Shown piece by piece: positions 46,107 through 54,983 of a DNA stretch of 64,000 bases. The stretch comes from Curvibacter gracilis ATCC BAA-807 (lineage in GTDB: Bacteria; Pseudomonadota; Gammaproteobacteria; Burkholderiales; Burkholderiaceae_C). The stretch spans positions 62,001-126,000 of the forward strand of contig NZ_JADZ01000011.1 in the NCBI RefSeq assembly GCF_000518645.1. Direction: 5' to 3'. Under the pieces are notes generated by a model, which saw only the letters and a program-made list of their open reading frames with translations, had not been told where the DNA came from and did not search any database. The stretch's first letter is position 1, and every line of letters begins with the position of its first letter. The translations under genes and the position numbers were made by a program.

Positions 46107-47735
46107 TCAGCTTGACCAAGCCAGTCGAGACTGTCCTGCGGGCCCGGTGGCAGCCAGCAAGGCACGGGCATCCTCCTCCCCTTCGGGCAGGCGGAACAAA
46201 GACACGCCCTTGAGCAGTTCCTGCGCCTGCTGCCGCAGGCTGGAGGCTGCGGCTGCACTCTCTTCGACCAGGGCCGCATTCTGTTGGGTGACCTGATCGA
46301 TCTGCCCCACCGCCGCCACCACTTCAGACACACCGGTGCTCTGCTCTGCGCTGGCATCGCTGATCGCGCCCACCACCTCGCTGACCCGTTCGATCTCCAC
46401 CACCACATCGTCCATGGCACGGCGAGCCGCATCAACCAGGCGGCTGCCCTGATCGACCCGCTCGACGCTGGCACCGATCAGGGCCCGCACCTCGCGCGCC
46501 GATTCCGCGCTGCGCTGCGCCAGACGCCGCACCTCGCCGGCCACCACCGCAAAGCCCCGCCCCTGCTCGCCGGCCCGAGCCGCTTCGACGGCCGCATTCA
46601 AGGCCAGGATGTTGGTCTGGAAGGCGATCCCATCGATCGTGCCCACGATGTCTGAAATCTGCCGTGAGCTGTCGTTGATGTTCTTCATCGTCTCGACCAC
46701 CTCGCCCACCACCGAACTGCCCCGCGCCGCCACCTCCCGGGCACCGTGGGCCAATTGCTTGGCCTGGCGCGCGTTGTCTGCGTTCTGCCGCACCGCTTCG
46801 TCCAGCTCAGCCATGGCGGCGGCCGTCTCCTCCAGGGCCGAGGCCTGGCGCTCGGTTCGCTCACTCAGATCGTGGTTGCCACTGGCAATTTCGGCGCTGG
46901 CCAAGGCCACCTGGCGGGCATTGCCACGCACCTGGCCCACGGTCTGCACCAGGCTGTCCTGCATGGTGCGCAGCGCCCCCTGCAGTTGCGCGGTCTCATC
47001 ACGCCCACTGACCTCGATGGGCTCGCTCAGGTCGCCAGCCGCCACACGATGGGACACCTTGACGGCCTGCAGCAAGGGCCCTGTGATGCTGCGGATGATC
47101 AGCACGGCCAGGCCCAGGCTGGCCAGCACCGACAGAACCGAGATCAGGATCAACAGGGCCGTGTTGCGCTCGATCTCCTTGGCAGCGGCGGCCTCGTCCT
47201 GCTCAGTCAACCGACTGGCCACCAGAACGGTGGCGTCGATGGCCTGGCGATGGGTTTCGTACAACCCACTCAAGCGCTCCAGAGCCGCACGGATCGCCAC
47301 CGCGTCACCCTGGCGCACGGCGGGCAGCAGGCTCTGATCAGCCCCGGCAAAAAAGGCCAAGGCCGACTCATGGGCACGCTTGAGCAGCAACTCTGTCAAC
47401 TCCGGGCCCAGCTTGGCACGCTCCCAATAGGCATGTCGTTCGTCATAGGCCTTGCGCAGGCTGGCCCACTGATCGAGGAGTTTGGCCTGCCGGGCCGCAT
47501 CCGTGGCCGCCGCCAGTTGGAAACACACCAGGTAGGGCTCCAAAACGTACTCGGGCGGCGGCAGGATATCGGCCACCAAGTCCTTGCCCTGCACGATGTG
47601 TTCATACAAGGGCCCATTGACCTTGAGGTAGCTCAGGGTGCGCAGCGACCAGAAGCCGGTGACCAGAAAGCCGAGCAGAAACAAGGCCAACAAGGCCACG
47701 AACCGCTGGCGGATGGAAACATGGGACAACTTCAT
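46107..47735 (-). CDS. Methyl-accepting chemotaxis protein, four-helix-bundle type sensor
   Basis: A 542-residue chemoreceptor. The first helix ([20 protein letters not shown]) is followed by a helical periplasmic domain with [19 protein letters not shown], a motif common in one group of receptors. After the second helix ([22 protein letters not shown], near 190) comes a HAMP domain and a coiled coil with the signalling tip [20 protein letters not shown]. There is no terminal CheR-binding pentapeptide. GGAG lies seven bases before its ATG. Its upstream region is unusually AT-rich and contains inverted repeats. Confidence 0.92.
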   Translation of the reverse strand: MKLSHVSIRQRFVALLALFLLGFLVTGFWSLRTLSYLKVNGPLYEHIVQGKDLVADILPPPEYVLEPYLVCFQLAAATDAARQAKLLDQWASLRKAYDERHAYWERAKLGPELTELLLKRAHESALAFFAGADQSLLPAVRQGDAVAIRAALERLSGLYETHRQAIDATVLVASRLTEQDEAAAAKEIERNTALLILISVLSVLASLGLAVLIIRSITGPLLQAVKVSHRVAAGDLSEPIEVSGRDETAQLQGALRTMQDSLVQTVGQVRGNARQVALASAEIASGNHDLSERTERQASALEETAAAMAELDEAVRQNADNARQAKQLAHGAREVAARGSSVVGEVVETMKNINDSSRQISDIVGTIDGIAFQTNILALNAAVEAARAGEQGRGFAVVAGEVRRLAQRSAESAREVRALIGASVERVDQGSRLVDAARRAMDDVVVEIERVSEVVGAISDASAEQSTGVSEVVAAVGQIDQVTQQNAALVEESAAAASSLRQQAQELLKGVSLFRLPEGEEDARALLAATGPAGQSRLAWSS

Positions 47736-47960
47736 GTGGCAACTCCAGCAACAAAGACAAAAGAGAAGTGGATTCGGTGGCGGCCCCGTGCGCAGGCCCG
47801 CGCCGCATCTCAGCGGCGGCGAGCAAAAGGAACTGCACCCGCTTGAAATGAATTATATGATCGAAATTAAATTAAATTGATATTTATGAATATTTAATTT
47901 CAGATTCAAGTGATGTATTTGGTTTTATTTGATATCCGGCATTTGTGTTCGCACAACGAA
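47736..47960. promoter_or_regulatory. AT-rich promoter region of the second chemoreceptor gene
   Basis: A TATAAT -10 occurs on the minus strand at 47852-47857, with no clear -35. Two 10-bp inverted arms GAAATTAAAT (47863-47872) and ATTTAATTTC (47892-47901) flank a 19-bp AT-rich spacer just upstream. The block 47840-47935 is markedly AT-rich against the surroundings, a typical binding environment for H-NS/MvaT-like proteins or an activator. Confidence 0.5.
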
Positions 47961-48004
47961 AAAACCCGACAGGGCACCGCTGTGGCGATACCTCTGTCGG
48001 GTTT
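47958..48004 (-). terminator. Rho-independent terminator of the acyl-CoA ligase gene
   Basis: AAACCCGACAG (47962-47972) pairs with CTGTCGGGTTT (47994-48004), an 11-bp stem. On the minus strand it is followed by TTTTTT, so it ends the acyl-CoA ligase transcript before the second chemoreceptor's promoter region. Confidence 0.88.
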
Positions 48005-48054
48005 GCCCGATGGATCAGGGCCTGAATCGGGTCAGCCGCCTGAGCAGCGCAGGG

Positions 48055-49740
48055 TCACGCTGCTTCCAACTCCTGCAACTGCCGCCACATGACCTTGCCA
48101 CTGCCGCTCTTGGGCAGTGCATCCACAAACTGCACCACCCGGGGCACCTTGTAGACGGCCATGTTGTCACGGCACCAATCGATGATGTCGGCCTCGCTCA
48201 GGTGCTGGTGGCTGGCGCGGCGCACCACCACCGCCTTGACGGATTCCCCCCGGTAGGCGTCTTTGGTGGCGATGATGCAGGCCTCCTGGATGCCCGGGTG
48301 GCGGAACATCAGGGCCTCGACTTCAGCGGGCCAGACCTTGTAGCCGGAGGCATTGATCATGCGTTTGAGCCGGTCGGTCATGAAGAAATAGCCGTCCTCA
48401 TCGACCCGGCCCATGTCGCCTGAGCGGAAGAAACGCTTGCCCTTGAACTCGATGAAGGCCGCGGCCGTGGCGTCTGGACGCTTCCAGTAGCCCTGGAATA
48501 CCTCGGGCCCATGGATGATGATCTCGCCGGCCTCGCCTTGGGGCACCTCCTGCAGGGTGTCGGGGTCGATCACATAGGCCTCGGTGCTGAGAAAGGGGAT
48601 GCCCAGGCACTGCTGCTTGGGGGCATCGACCGGGTTGGTGTGCGAAGGGGCCGAGGTTTCGGTCAAGCCATAGCCCTCGACATAGCGCAGGCCGTAGTTT
48701 TCGAACAGCCGCTGGGCCACGGCCTGCGGCATGGCGGCCCCGCCGCCGCCGATGTAGGTGAGCGAGGACAGGTCGTACTGCGCAAAGTTCGGGCTGGCCA
48801 GCAGGTCGATCACCATGGTGGGGATGTTGGTCCAGTTGGTGACCCTGTAGCGCGAGATCAGGCGCCCGGCCAGATCACGGTCCCAGCGGGGCATCAGGAT
48901 CAGGGTGCCGCCCACATACAGCGTGGCGTGCATCACGGCCACCATGCCGGTGATGTGGAACATGGGCACCACGCCCAGCACCACGTTCTCCGAGGTGGCG
49001 CCGCCCCAGGCGGCGCTGGCCACGGCGTTGTGCATCAGGCTGGAATGGATGTGGATGCAGCCCTTGGGCAAACCCGTGGTCCCACTGGTGTAGGGCAGGA
49101 CCGCCATGTCCGCGCCACCGGTTTCAGGCGCCGGTGGCTGGCCCTGGCCGGTGAGCGACGCTTGCCAGGTGTGCACGGCGCCACCCGCCAACGGCGGCGC
49201 CGGGTGCTCGGCCAGCAGCCAGGGCTCCCAGGCCGGGGGCAAGGCGTCGCCATCGGGCTGGGCCGGATCGAAGGCATCGGTGAATTGGGTGACGATCAGG
49301 TGCTTCAGGCGCTGGGCCTCGGGCAGTTCGTTGCTGGCCTTGGCCAGTTCGGCAGCCAGATCGGCCGTGGTGATGGCCACCGCCGCGTCAGGGTCGGTGA
49401 TGTAGTGCTTGAGTTCTTCGGCCCGGTTCATGGGGTTGACCGGCACCACCACCGCATTGGCGCGCAGGATGGCGAAATGGGCCACCACCAGTTGCGGGCA
49501 GTTCTGCATGTTCAGCAGCACCCGGTCGCCCTTGCGCACACCCAGCGCATGCAGACTGGCCGCCAACTGCTCGACCTGGGCCAGCAGCTCGCGGTAAGAG
49601 GTGCTGCGGCCGAGAAAGACCAGGGCCGGCTTGTCAGGAAAACGCCGGGCGTTCACGGCCACGTTGTCCCACAAAGGGGTGGCCGGGGGGGTGATTTGGC
49701 GAGGCAGGCGCTTGGGCCAGAACTTGTCATGCAGGCTCAT
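48055..49740 (-). CDS. Medium/long-chain fatty acid-CoA ligase
   Basis: A 561-residue adenylate-forming enzyme that activates a fatty acid with ATP and CoA. The P-loop-like motif VLPYTSGTTGLPKG (near 215), the adenine-binding GYGLTETSAP, the hinge SGDMGRVDEDGYFFMTDRLKRMIN and the catalytic Lys in SGSGKVMWRQL at the C terminus are all present. The similarity is strongest to AlkK/FadD-like medium-chain enzymes. It ends at a strong terminator. It fits the beta-oxidation theme of etfD and bktB elsewhere in the window. Confidence 0.9.
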   Translation of the reverse strand: MSLHDKFWPKRLPRQITPPATPLWDNVAVNARRFPDKPALVFLGRSTSYRELLAQVEQLAASLHALGVRKGDRVLLNMQNCPQLVVAHFAILRANAVVVPVNPMNRAEELKHYITDPDAAVAITTADLAAELAKASNELPEAQRLKHLIVTQFTDAFDPAQPDGDALPPAWEPWLLAEHPAPPLAGGAVHTWQASLTGQGQPPAPETGGADMAVLPYTSGTTGLPKGCIHIHSSLMHNAVASAAWGGATSENVVLGVVPMFHITGMVAVMHATLYVGGTLILMPRWDRDLAGRLISRYRVTNWTNIPTMVIDLLASPNFAQYDLSSLTYIGGGGAAMPQAVAQRLFENYGLRYVEGYGLTETSAPSHTNPVDAPKQQCLGIPFLSTEAYVIDPDTLQEVPQGEAGEIIIHGPEVFQGYWKRPDATAAAFIEFKGKRFFRSGDMGRVDEDGYFFMTDRLKRMINASGYKVWPAEVEALMFRHPGIQEACIIATKDAYRGESVKAVVVRRASHQHLSEADIIDWCRDNMAVYKVPRVVQFVDALPKSGSGKVMWRQLQELEAA

Positions 49741-49873
49741 AAGATCTCCTTGCGCGGAGCTTACCGAGCCCCCTGCCCCACCGCATCGGGGAAGGCCCGG
49801 GGCCTGATCGTCACATTCGTGACCAATCTTCCGACGGTTTTATTGCTGCAATCGAACCCAGCCCGGCGAGCAC

Positions 49874-52800
49874 TCAGCTGTTGATCTGGGCCCAGGCCTT
49901 GTCCAGGCGCTTGAGGCTCACCGGCTGCGGGGTGCGCAACTCCTGCGCAAAAAAGCTCACCCGAAGCTCCTCGAGCAACCAGCGGAACTCCTGCATGCGG
50001 GCATCCACAGCCCCTTTGCGTTCGGCCACCAGGCGCCAGTAGCGCTGCTCTTGCGGGCGCAGTTCGGCCAGTCGTGTGGCGTCGCGCGCCGGATCAGCCC
50101 GGTACTTGTCCAGGCGCAGCGTGATGGCCTTGAGGTAGCGCGAGAAATGCTGCAACTGGGCCCAGGGCGTCAGGGCCAGGAACTTCTTGGGCATCAGGCG
50201 CTGCAGCTGCTGGGCTGCATCGGCCGTGGCCTCCGGTGCGTTCTTGGTGTCCTTGATCTTGCGCGCGGCGGCGGCGTACTCCAGCAGGATGGCCGCGGCC
50301 AGGCGCGCCACCTCGATGGCGATCAGCGTCAGACGCCCGCGGCCCTCCTCGATGCGGCGCTTGAAGGCGTATTCGTCGGTGGGCAGCGGCTCCAGCAGAA
50401 AGGCGCGTTCCAGTGCCACGTCCAGGATCTGCTCGCGTAGCTCCTCTTGCGTGCCCAGCGGCATGTAGGCCACGGCCATCTTCTGCAGGTCGGGGATGTT
50501 CTTTTCGAGGTACTTGAGCGCGTCACGGATCTGCAGGGCAAACAACCGACGCAGGCCGGCGCGGTGCTTGGCCGCCGCGACATCGGGCTCGTCGAACACC
50601 TCGATGCTGACGGCATCGCCGCCATCGATCAGGGCCGGAAAGCCGATCAGGGTCTGCTGACCGCGACGGATCTCCATCAACTCGGGCAGTTCGCCAAAGG
50701 TCCAGGCGGTGTAGCGCTGCTCGGCGCTGCGTGCGGGGGGGGCCGGCGGGGCCGTCGGCGCCGGGGCCTTGCCCCGGCCGGCCGGCTCGGCTTGCCGGGC
50801 CTCAGGCGCCGGCTTGGGTGCGGCCGCCACCTTGAGGCCAGCCAGGGCCTGGAAGGCCCCCCGTGCCTTTGAGCCCAACTCGGCCTTCAGAGCCCCGAGG
50901 TTGCGCCCGATGCCCAGTTGCCGGCCGTGCTCGTCCACCACCCGGATGTTCATGAACAGGTGGGTGGCCAGCATGTCGAGCTTGAAGTCGGCGCGCTTCA
51001 CATCCAGCTGCACCTGCTCACGCACCAGCTTGAGCAGGGCGTCGGTCAGGCTGCCATGGCCGTACACGGCCGGCTCGATCAGCCGCTCGGTGAAGCGGGC
51101 GGCGCTCTCAGGCAGCGGCACCAGGCGGGCGCGGGGCTTTTGCGGCAGGCTCTTGAGCAAGGCCTGCACCTTGTCCTTGAGCATGCCGGGCACCAGCCAT
51201 TCGCAGCGCTCATCGTTGACCTGGTTCAGCACGAACAGCGGCACATCCACGGTGACACCGTCCTTGGCATCGCCGGGCTGGTGCAGGTAGGTGGCCACGC
51301 AATCCACGCCGCCCATGCGCACATGGCGCGGAAAGGCGCTGGTGGTGATGCCGGCGGCCTCGTGGCGCATCAACTCTTCGCGGGTCAGGTACAGCAGCTT
51401 GGGGTTGAGCTTCGAGGCCTCTTTGTACCAATGCTCCAGCGTGGCGCCGCTGTAGACGTCGGCGGGCAGCAGTTTGTCGTAGAAGGCGTAGATCAGCTCT
51501 TCATCGACCAGCACGTCCTGGCGGCGCGATTTGTGCTCCAGGTCTTCCACCTGGCGGATCAGTTTCTGGTTGGCGGCCAGGAAGGGCAGCTTGGTGTCGA
51601 ACTCGCCTTCCACCAGGGCCTGGCGGATGAAGATCTCGCGCGCGGCCACCTGGTCGATGCGCCCATAGCTGATGCGCCGCCCGCTGTACACCACCAAGCC
51701 ATAGAGGGTGGCACGCTCGTAGGCCACCACCTCGGCACCGCGCTTTTCCCAGTGCGGGTCGAGCATCTGCTTTTTCAGCAGGTGGCCACCGATCTGCTCC
51801 AGCCATTGGGGCTCGATGTTGGCGATGCCGCGGCCGAACAGGCGCGTGGTCTCGACCAGTTCGGCGCAGACGATCCAGCGCCCGGGCTTTTTCTTGAGGT
51901 GGGCCCCGGGGTGGCGGTGGAACTTGATGCCCCGCGCGCCCAGGTACTCGCCGGAGGAGCCCGAGCCGCCCTCTTCGTCCATCTTCCAGCCCACGTTGCC
52001 CAGCAGGCCGGCCAGCATGGACAGGTGGATCTGCTCGTAACTGGCCGGGTTGCGGTTGATCACCCAGCGGTGCTCGGTGACCACGGTCAGCAGTTGGCTG
52101 TGGATGTCGCGCCACTCGCGCAGCCGACGCACATTGATGAAGTTCTGGCGCAGCAGGTTCTCGTACTGGCGGTTGCTCAGCTTGTGGGTGGCGGCCACCG
52201 GCTCGGGCGGCGCGATGATGGCCGGCGCCTGCAGGCGCTGGGCCACCGGCAGCACGGCGGCACTGGCGCGACGCTGGGGCGGCGGCGGGGGCGCCGCCTG
52301 GCCGCGCCGGGTCAGCGGGATGGCGCCGCCACGCGCATCGGCCAGCCATTGCCACAGGCGGATGTAGCCGCTGAACTCGCTCTTTTCGTCGTCCCACTTG
52401 GCATGCGCCTGATCGGCCTGGGCCTGGGCTTCCATGGGGCGGTCGCGCACGTCCTGCACCGACAGGGCAGCCGCGATCACCAGCACCTCTTCCAGCGCAT
52501 TGCGGTCGCGCGCCTCGATGATCATGCGGCCCACCCGCGGGTCCAGCGGCAGGCGGGCCAGTTCCTGGCCCATGGGGGTCAGTTCGTGGGCATCGTCCAC
52601 CGCGCCCAGCTCGGACAGCAGCTGGTAGCCGTCGGCAATCGCTCGGCCCGAGGGGGATTCGAGAAACGGAAACTCTTCCACCACGCCCAGGTGCAGCGAC
52701 TTCATGCGCAGGATCACCCCGGCCAGGGAGCTGCGCAGGATCTCGGGATCGGTGAAGCGGGGGCGGGCCGTGAAGTCCTTCTCGTCGTACAGGCGGATGC

Positions 52801-53905
52801 AGATGCCGTTGGCCACCCGGCCGCAACGCCCGGCCCGCTGGTTGGCCGCCGCCTGGCTGATGGGCTCGACCAGCAACTGCTCCACCTTGCTGCGAAAGCT
52901 GTAGCGCTTCACCCGCGCGGTGCCGGCATCCACCACGTAGCGGATGCCCGGCACCGTGAGCGAGGTCTCGGCCACGTTGGTGGCCAGCACGATGCGCCGG
53001 CCGGTGTGGCCATCAAAGATGCGGTCCTGCTCGGCCTGCGACAGCCGGGCAAACAAGGGCAGCACCTCGGCGTTGCGCAGGTGCGGCTGGTGGGCCAAAT
53101 GGCCGCGCAGGTGGTCGGCCGCCTCACGGATCTCACGCTCGCCGGGCAGAAACACCAGGATGTCACCGCCCGCATTGCCCTGCCACAGCTCGTCCACCGC
53201 ATCGGCAATGGCTTCGTTGAGCCCGTAGTCGCGCGACTCTTCGAAGGGCCGGTAACGCTGCTCGACCGGGAAGGTGCGGCCCGAGACGTAGATCACCGGC
53301 GCCGGCCCCTTGGCCGAGGCGAAGTGTTCGGCAAAGCGATTCGCATCGATGGTGGCCGAGGTGACCACGATCTTCAGATCGGGACGACGCGGCAGGATCT
53401 GGCGCAGGTAGCCCAGCAGAAAGTCGATGTTGAGGCTGCGCTCATGGGCCTCGTCGATGATCAGCGTGTCATAGGCCTTGAGCAGTGGATCGGTCTGGGT
53501 CTCAGCCAGCAAGATGCCGTCGGTCATCAGCTTCACCGAGCTGTCCTTGGACAGGCGGTCCTGGAAACGCACCTTGTAGCCCACCACCTCGCCCAGCGGC
53601 GTCTTGAGCTCTTCGGCGATGCGCTTGGCCACCGAGCTGGCCGCAATGCGGCGTGGCTGCGTGTGGCCGATCAGCTGCCCCTTCTGGCCCGGCGCCGCGT
53701 TGAGCCGACCGCGTCCCATGGCCAGGGCGATCTTGGGCAACTGAGTGGTCTTGCCCGAGCCGGTCTCACCGCACACGATGATCACCTGGTGCTGCGCCAA
53801 CGCCGCCATGATCTCGTCGCGTTTGCCCGAGACGGGCAGCGATTCAGGAAAGTCGATCTGGAGCGGGGCTGTGGACAAGGGCGGGACCGGTTCAAAAATG
53901 GACAA
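49874..53905 (-). CDS. hrpA: ATP-dependent RNA helicase HrpA
   Basis: A 1343-residue DEAH-box helicase. The helicase motifs are in order: GETGSGKTT (Walker A), DEAH, TSATID, and QRAGRCGR. The long C-terminal DUF3418-like part is present. Length matches bacterial HrpA. Role: RNA unwinding, ribosome rescue and mRNA processing. The start is uncertain: TTG at 53905 is used because it precedes the first conserved residues; the frame is open further upstream into the FMN riboswitch region and another TTG (near 53878) is possible. It is divergent from ribH2. Confidence 0.9.
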   Translation of the reverse strand: MSIFEPVPPLSTAPLQIDFPESLPVSGKRDEIMAALAQHQVIIVCGETGSGKTTQLPKIALAMGRGRLNAAPGQKGQLIGHTQPRRIAASSVAKRIAEELKTPLGEVVGYKVRFQDRLSKDSSVKLMTDGILLAETQTDPLLKAYDTLIIDEAHERSLNIDFLLGYLRQILPRRPDLKIVVTSATIDANRFAEHFASAKGPAPVIYVSGRTFPVEQRYRPFEESRDYGLNEAIADAVDELWQGNAGGDILVFLPGEREIREAADHLRGHLAHQPHLRNAEVLPLFARLSQAEQDRIFDGHTGRRIVLATNVAETSLTVPGIRYVVDAGTARVKRYSFRSKVEQLLVEPISQAAANQRAGRCGRVANGICIRLYDEKDFTARPRFTDPEILRSSLAGVILRMKSLHLGVVEEFPFLESPSGRAIADGYQLLSELGAVDDAHELTPMGQELARLPLDPRVGRMIIEARDRNALEEVLVIAAALSVQDVRDRPMEAQAQADQAHAKWDDEKSEFSGYIRLWQWLADARGGAIPLTRRGQAAPPPPPQRRASAAVLPVAQRLQAPAIIAPPEPVAATHKLSNRQYENLLRQNFINVRRLREWRDIHSQLLTVVTEHRWVINRNPASYEQIHLSMLAGLLGNVGWKMDEEGGSGSSGEYLGARGIKFHRHPGAHLKKKPGRWIVCAELVETTRLFGRGIANIEPQWLEQIGGHLLKKQMLDPHWEKRGAEVVAYERATLYGLVVYSGRRISYGRIDQVAAREIFIRQALVEGEFDTKLPFLAANQKLIRQVEDLEHKSRRQDVLVDEELIYAFYDKLLPADVYSGATLEHWYKEASKLNPKLLYLTREELMRHEAAGITTSAFPRHVRMGGVDCVATYLHQPGDAKDGVTVDVPLFVLNQVNDERCEWLVPGMLKDKVQALLKSLPQKPRARLVPLPESAARFTERLIEPAVYGHGSLTDALLKLVREQVQLDVKRADFKLDMLATHLFMNIRVVDEHGRQLGIGRNLGALKAELGSKARGAFQALAGLKVAAAPKPAPEARQAEPAGRGKAPAPTAPPAPPARSAEQRYTAWTFGELPELMEIRRGQQTLIGFPALIDGGDAVSIEVFDEPDVAAAKHRAGLRRLFALQIRDALKYLEKNIPDLQKMAVAYMPLGTQEELREQILDVALERAFLLEPLPTDEYAFKRRIEEGRGRLTLIAIEVARLAAAILLEYAAAARKIKDTKNAPEATADAAQQLQRLMPKKFLALTPWAQLQHFSRYLKAITLRLDKYRADPARDATRLAELRPQEQRYWRLVAERKGAVDARMQEFRWLLEELRVSFFAQELRTPQPVSLKRLDKAWAQINS

Positions 53906-54009
53906 CCCGCAATTATCTCTCCCCACCCGGTGCCGCCTCAGCGCCGCAGCAAATCCCGTGCGGCACCAGGTCTGTCGCCAGTGCGCCGGTACCGTTCGAC
54001 GGCAAGCCC

Positions 54010-54015
54010 TAGAAT
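54010..54015 (+). promoter_or_regulatory. Candidate -10 element for the ribH2 transcript
   Basis: TAGAAT lies 35 bp before the FMN riboswitch. No strong -35 is seen at 16-18 bp. The 145 bp between the hrpA start and the riboswitch otherwise show nothing I can name. Confidence 0.35.
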
Positions 54016-54050
54016 GCGGGCGTCGGCGCCTCGTTGCGCCGGCAACAAGC

Positions 54051-54200
54051 GTTCTCAGGGCGGGGTGGAACTCCCCACCGGCGGTGATGGCAGCCTTGGC
54101 TGCACAAGCCCGCGAGCGCCCGGCCATGCCTGCATGGCCGGGGTCAGCAGACCCGGTGTGACTCCGGGGCCGACGGTCACAGTCCGGATGAAAGAGAGCG
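54051..54200 (+). ncRNA. FMN riboswitch (RFN element)
   Basis: The RFN consensus is complete: TTCTCAGGGCGGGGTGGAA at 54052, CCCACCGGCGGTGATG, the variable CCCGCGAGCGCCC arm, GGTCAGCAGACCCGGTG, and the final GCCGACGGTCACAGTCCGGATG and AAAGAGAGCG. It precedes the lumazine synthase start by about 125 bases. FMN is expected to lower expression. Confidence 0.97.
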
Positions 54201-54324
54201 CGACCACCCCGCCCCACCGGCGCCGGCCTGTCCGCGCGCCGTGGCGGGCGGGTGTTCGTGCGACCCTGATTTCTGGAAACCGCGGCCCCTGTTCGGGGCC
54301 TTTGATGGAAACCACGAGTCAGTC

Positions 54325-54843
54325 ATGAGTCACAAAGACTTTTCCCTTCCCCCCCTCGATCTGCAAGCCTCTCAAGCGCCGCTGCAGTTGCCCCCCGATG
54401 CCCGCTATGCCTTTGTCGAGGCGGCCTGGCACGCCGACATCGTGCAGCAGGCCCGGGCGGCCTTTCTGAGCGAGATGGCCCGCCACGGCGTGCCCGCCAG
54501 CGCCATCGACGTGATCGGCGTGCCCGGGGCCTTCGAGATCCCGCTGCACGCGCAGCGCCTGGCCCGCAGCGGCCGCTACCAGGCGGTGGTGGCCTGCGCA
54601 CTGGTGGTGGACGGCGGCATCTACCGCCATGAGTTCGTCGCCCAGACCGTGATCGAGGCCTTGATGCGCGTGCAACTCGAAACCGATGTGCCGGTGATTT
54701 CGGCCGTGCTCACGCCACACCATTTCCATGAGCACCTGGAGCACCGCAAGTACTTCCAGAACCACTTCAACGTGAAGGGCACCGAAGCAGCCCTGGCCTG
54801 CGTGCAGACCGTGTCCAGCCTGCACGCGCTGGCAGCGGCCTGA
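54325..54843 (+). CDS. ribH: Lumazine synthase, type II (RibH2)
   Basis: A 172-residue enzyme of riboflavin synthesis that condenses the pyrimidinedione with dihydroxybutanone phosphate. The sequence follows the RibH2 branch known from Brucella and Mesorhizobium: WHADIVQQARAAF, GVPGAFEIPLHAQRLARSG, DGGIYRHEFVAQTVIEALM and VPVISAVLTPHHFHEH. RibH1-type enzymes have a different pattern in the third segment. The ATG at 54325 is chosen because it starts the conserved part; the frame is open 28 codons upstream. It stands alone behind an FMN riboswitch, without ribBA or ribE next to it. Confidence 0.9.
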   Translation: MSHKDFSLPPLDLQASQAPLQLPPDARYAFVEAAWHADIVQQARAAFLSEMARHGVPASAIDVIGVPGAFEIPLHAQRLARSGRYQAVVACALVVDGGIYRHEFVAQTVIEALMRVQLETDVPVISAVLTPHHFHEHLEHRKYFQNHFNVKGTEAALACVQTVSSLHALAAA

Positions 54844-54894
54844 TCACAGGCCCCCCACCGCGCATCGGGAGTGGTGGGGCCGTGCTGCAGTGCA

Positions 54895-54922
54895 GCGAGG
54901 GCGCTACACTTTGCGCCCTCGC
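54895..54922 (+). terminator. Hairpin between ribH2 and argA
   Basis: GCGAGGGCGC (54895-54904) pairs perfectly with GCGCCCTCGC (54913-54922) over an 8-base loop. No T-run follows. It may be a Rho-assisted terminator of ribH2 or a leader element of argA, which starts 62 bases later. Confidence 0.5.
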
Positions 54923-54983
54923 ATCCGGAAATTGCTGAAAACAGGCCGGATACCCCGCAGCCCCTCCCCCGCCCACGCCCACC

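Noticed and set aside
44084-47735. The two adjacent chemoreceptor genes as a recent tandem duplication
   Set aside because: Their signalling tips are alike because that region is universally conserved, but the sensor domains (sCache versus helical bundle) are unrelated.
50918-54328. Open frame of over 1100 codons opposite hrpA
   Set aside because: Same cause. It also runs through the FMN riboswitch, which is a structured RNA, and shows no known domain.
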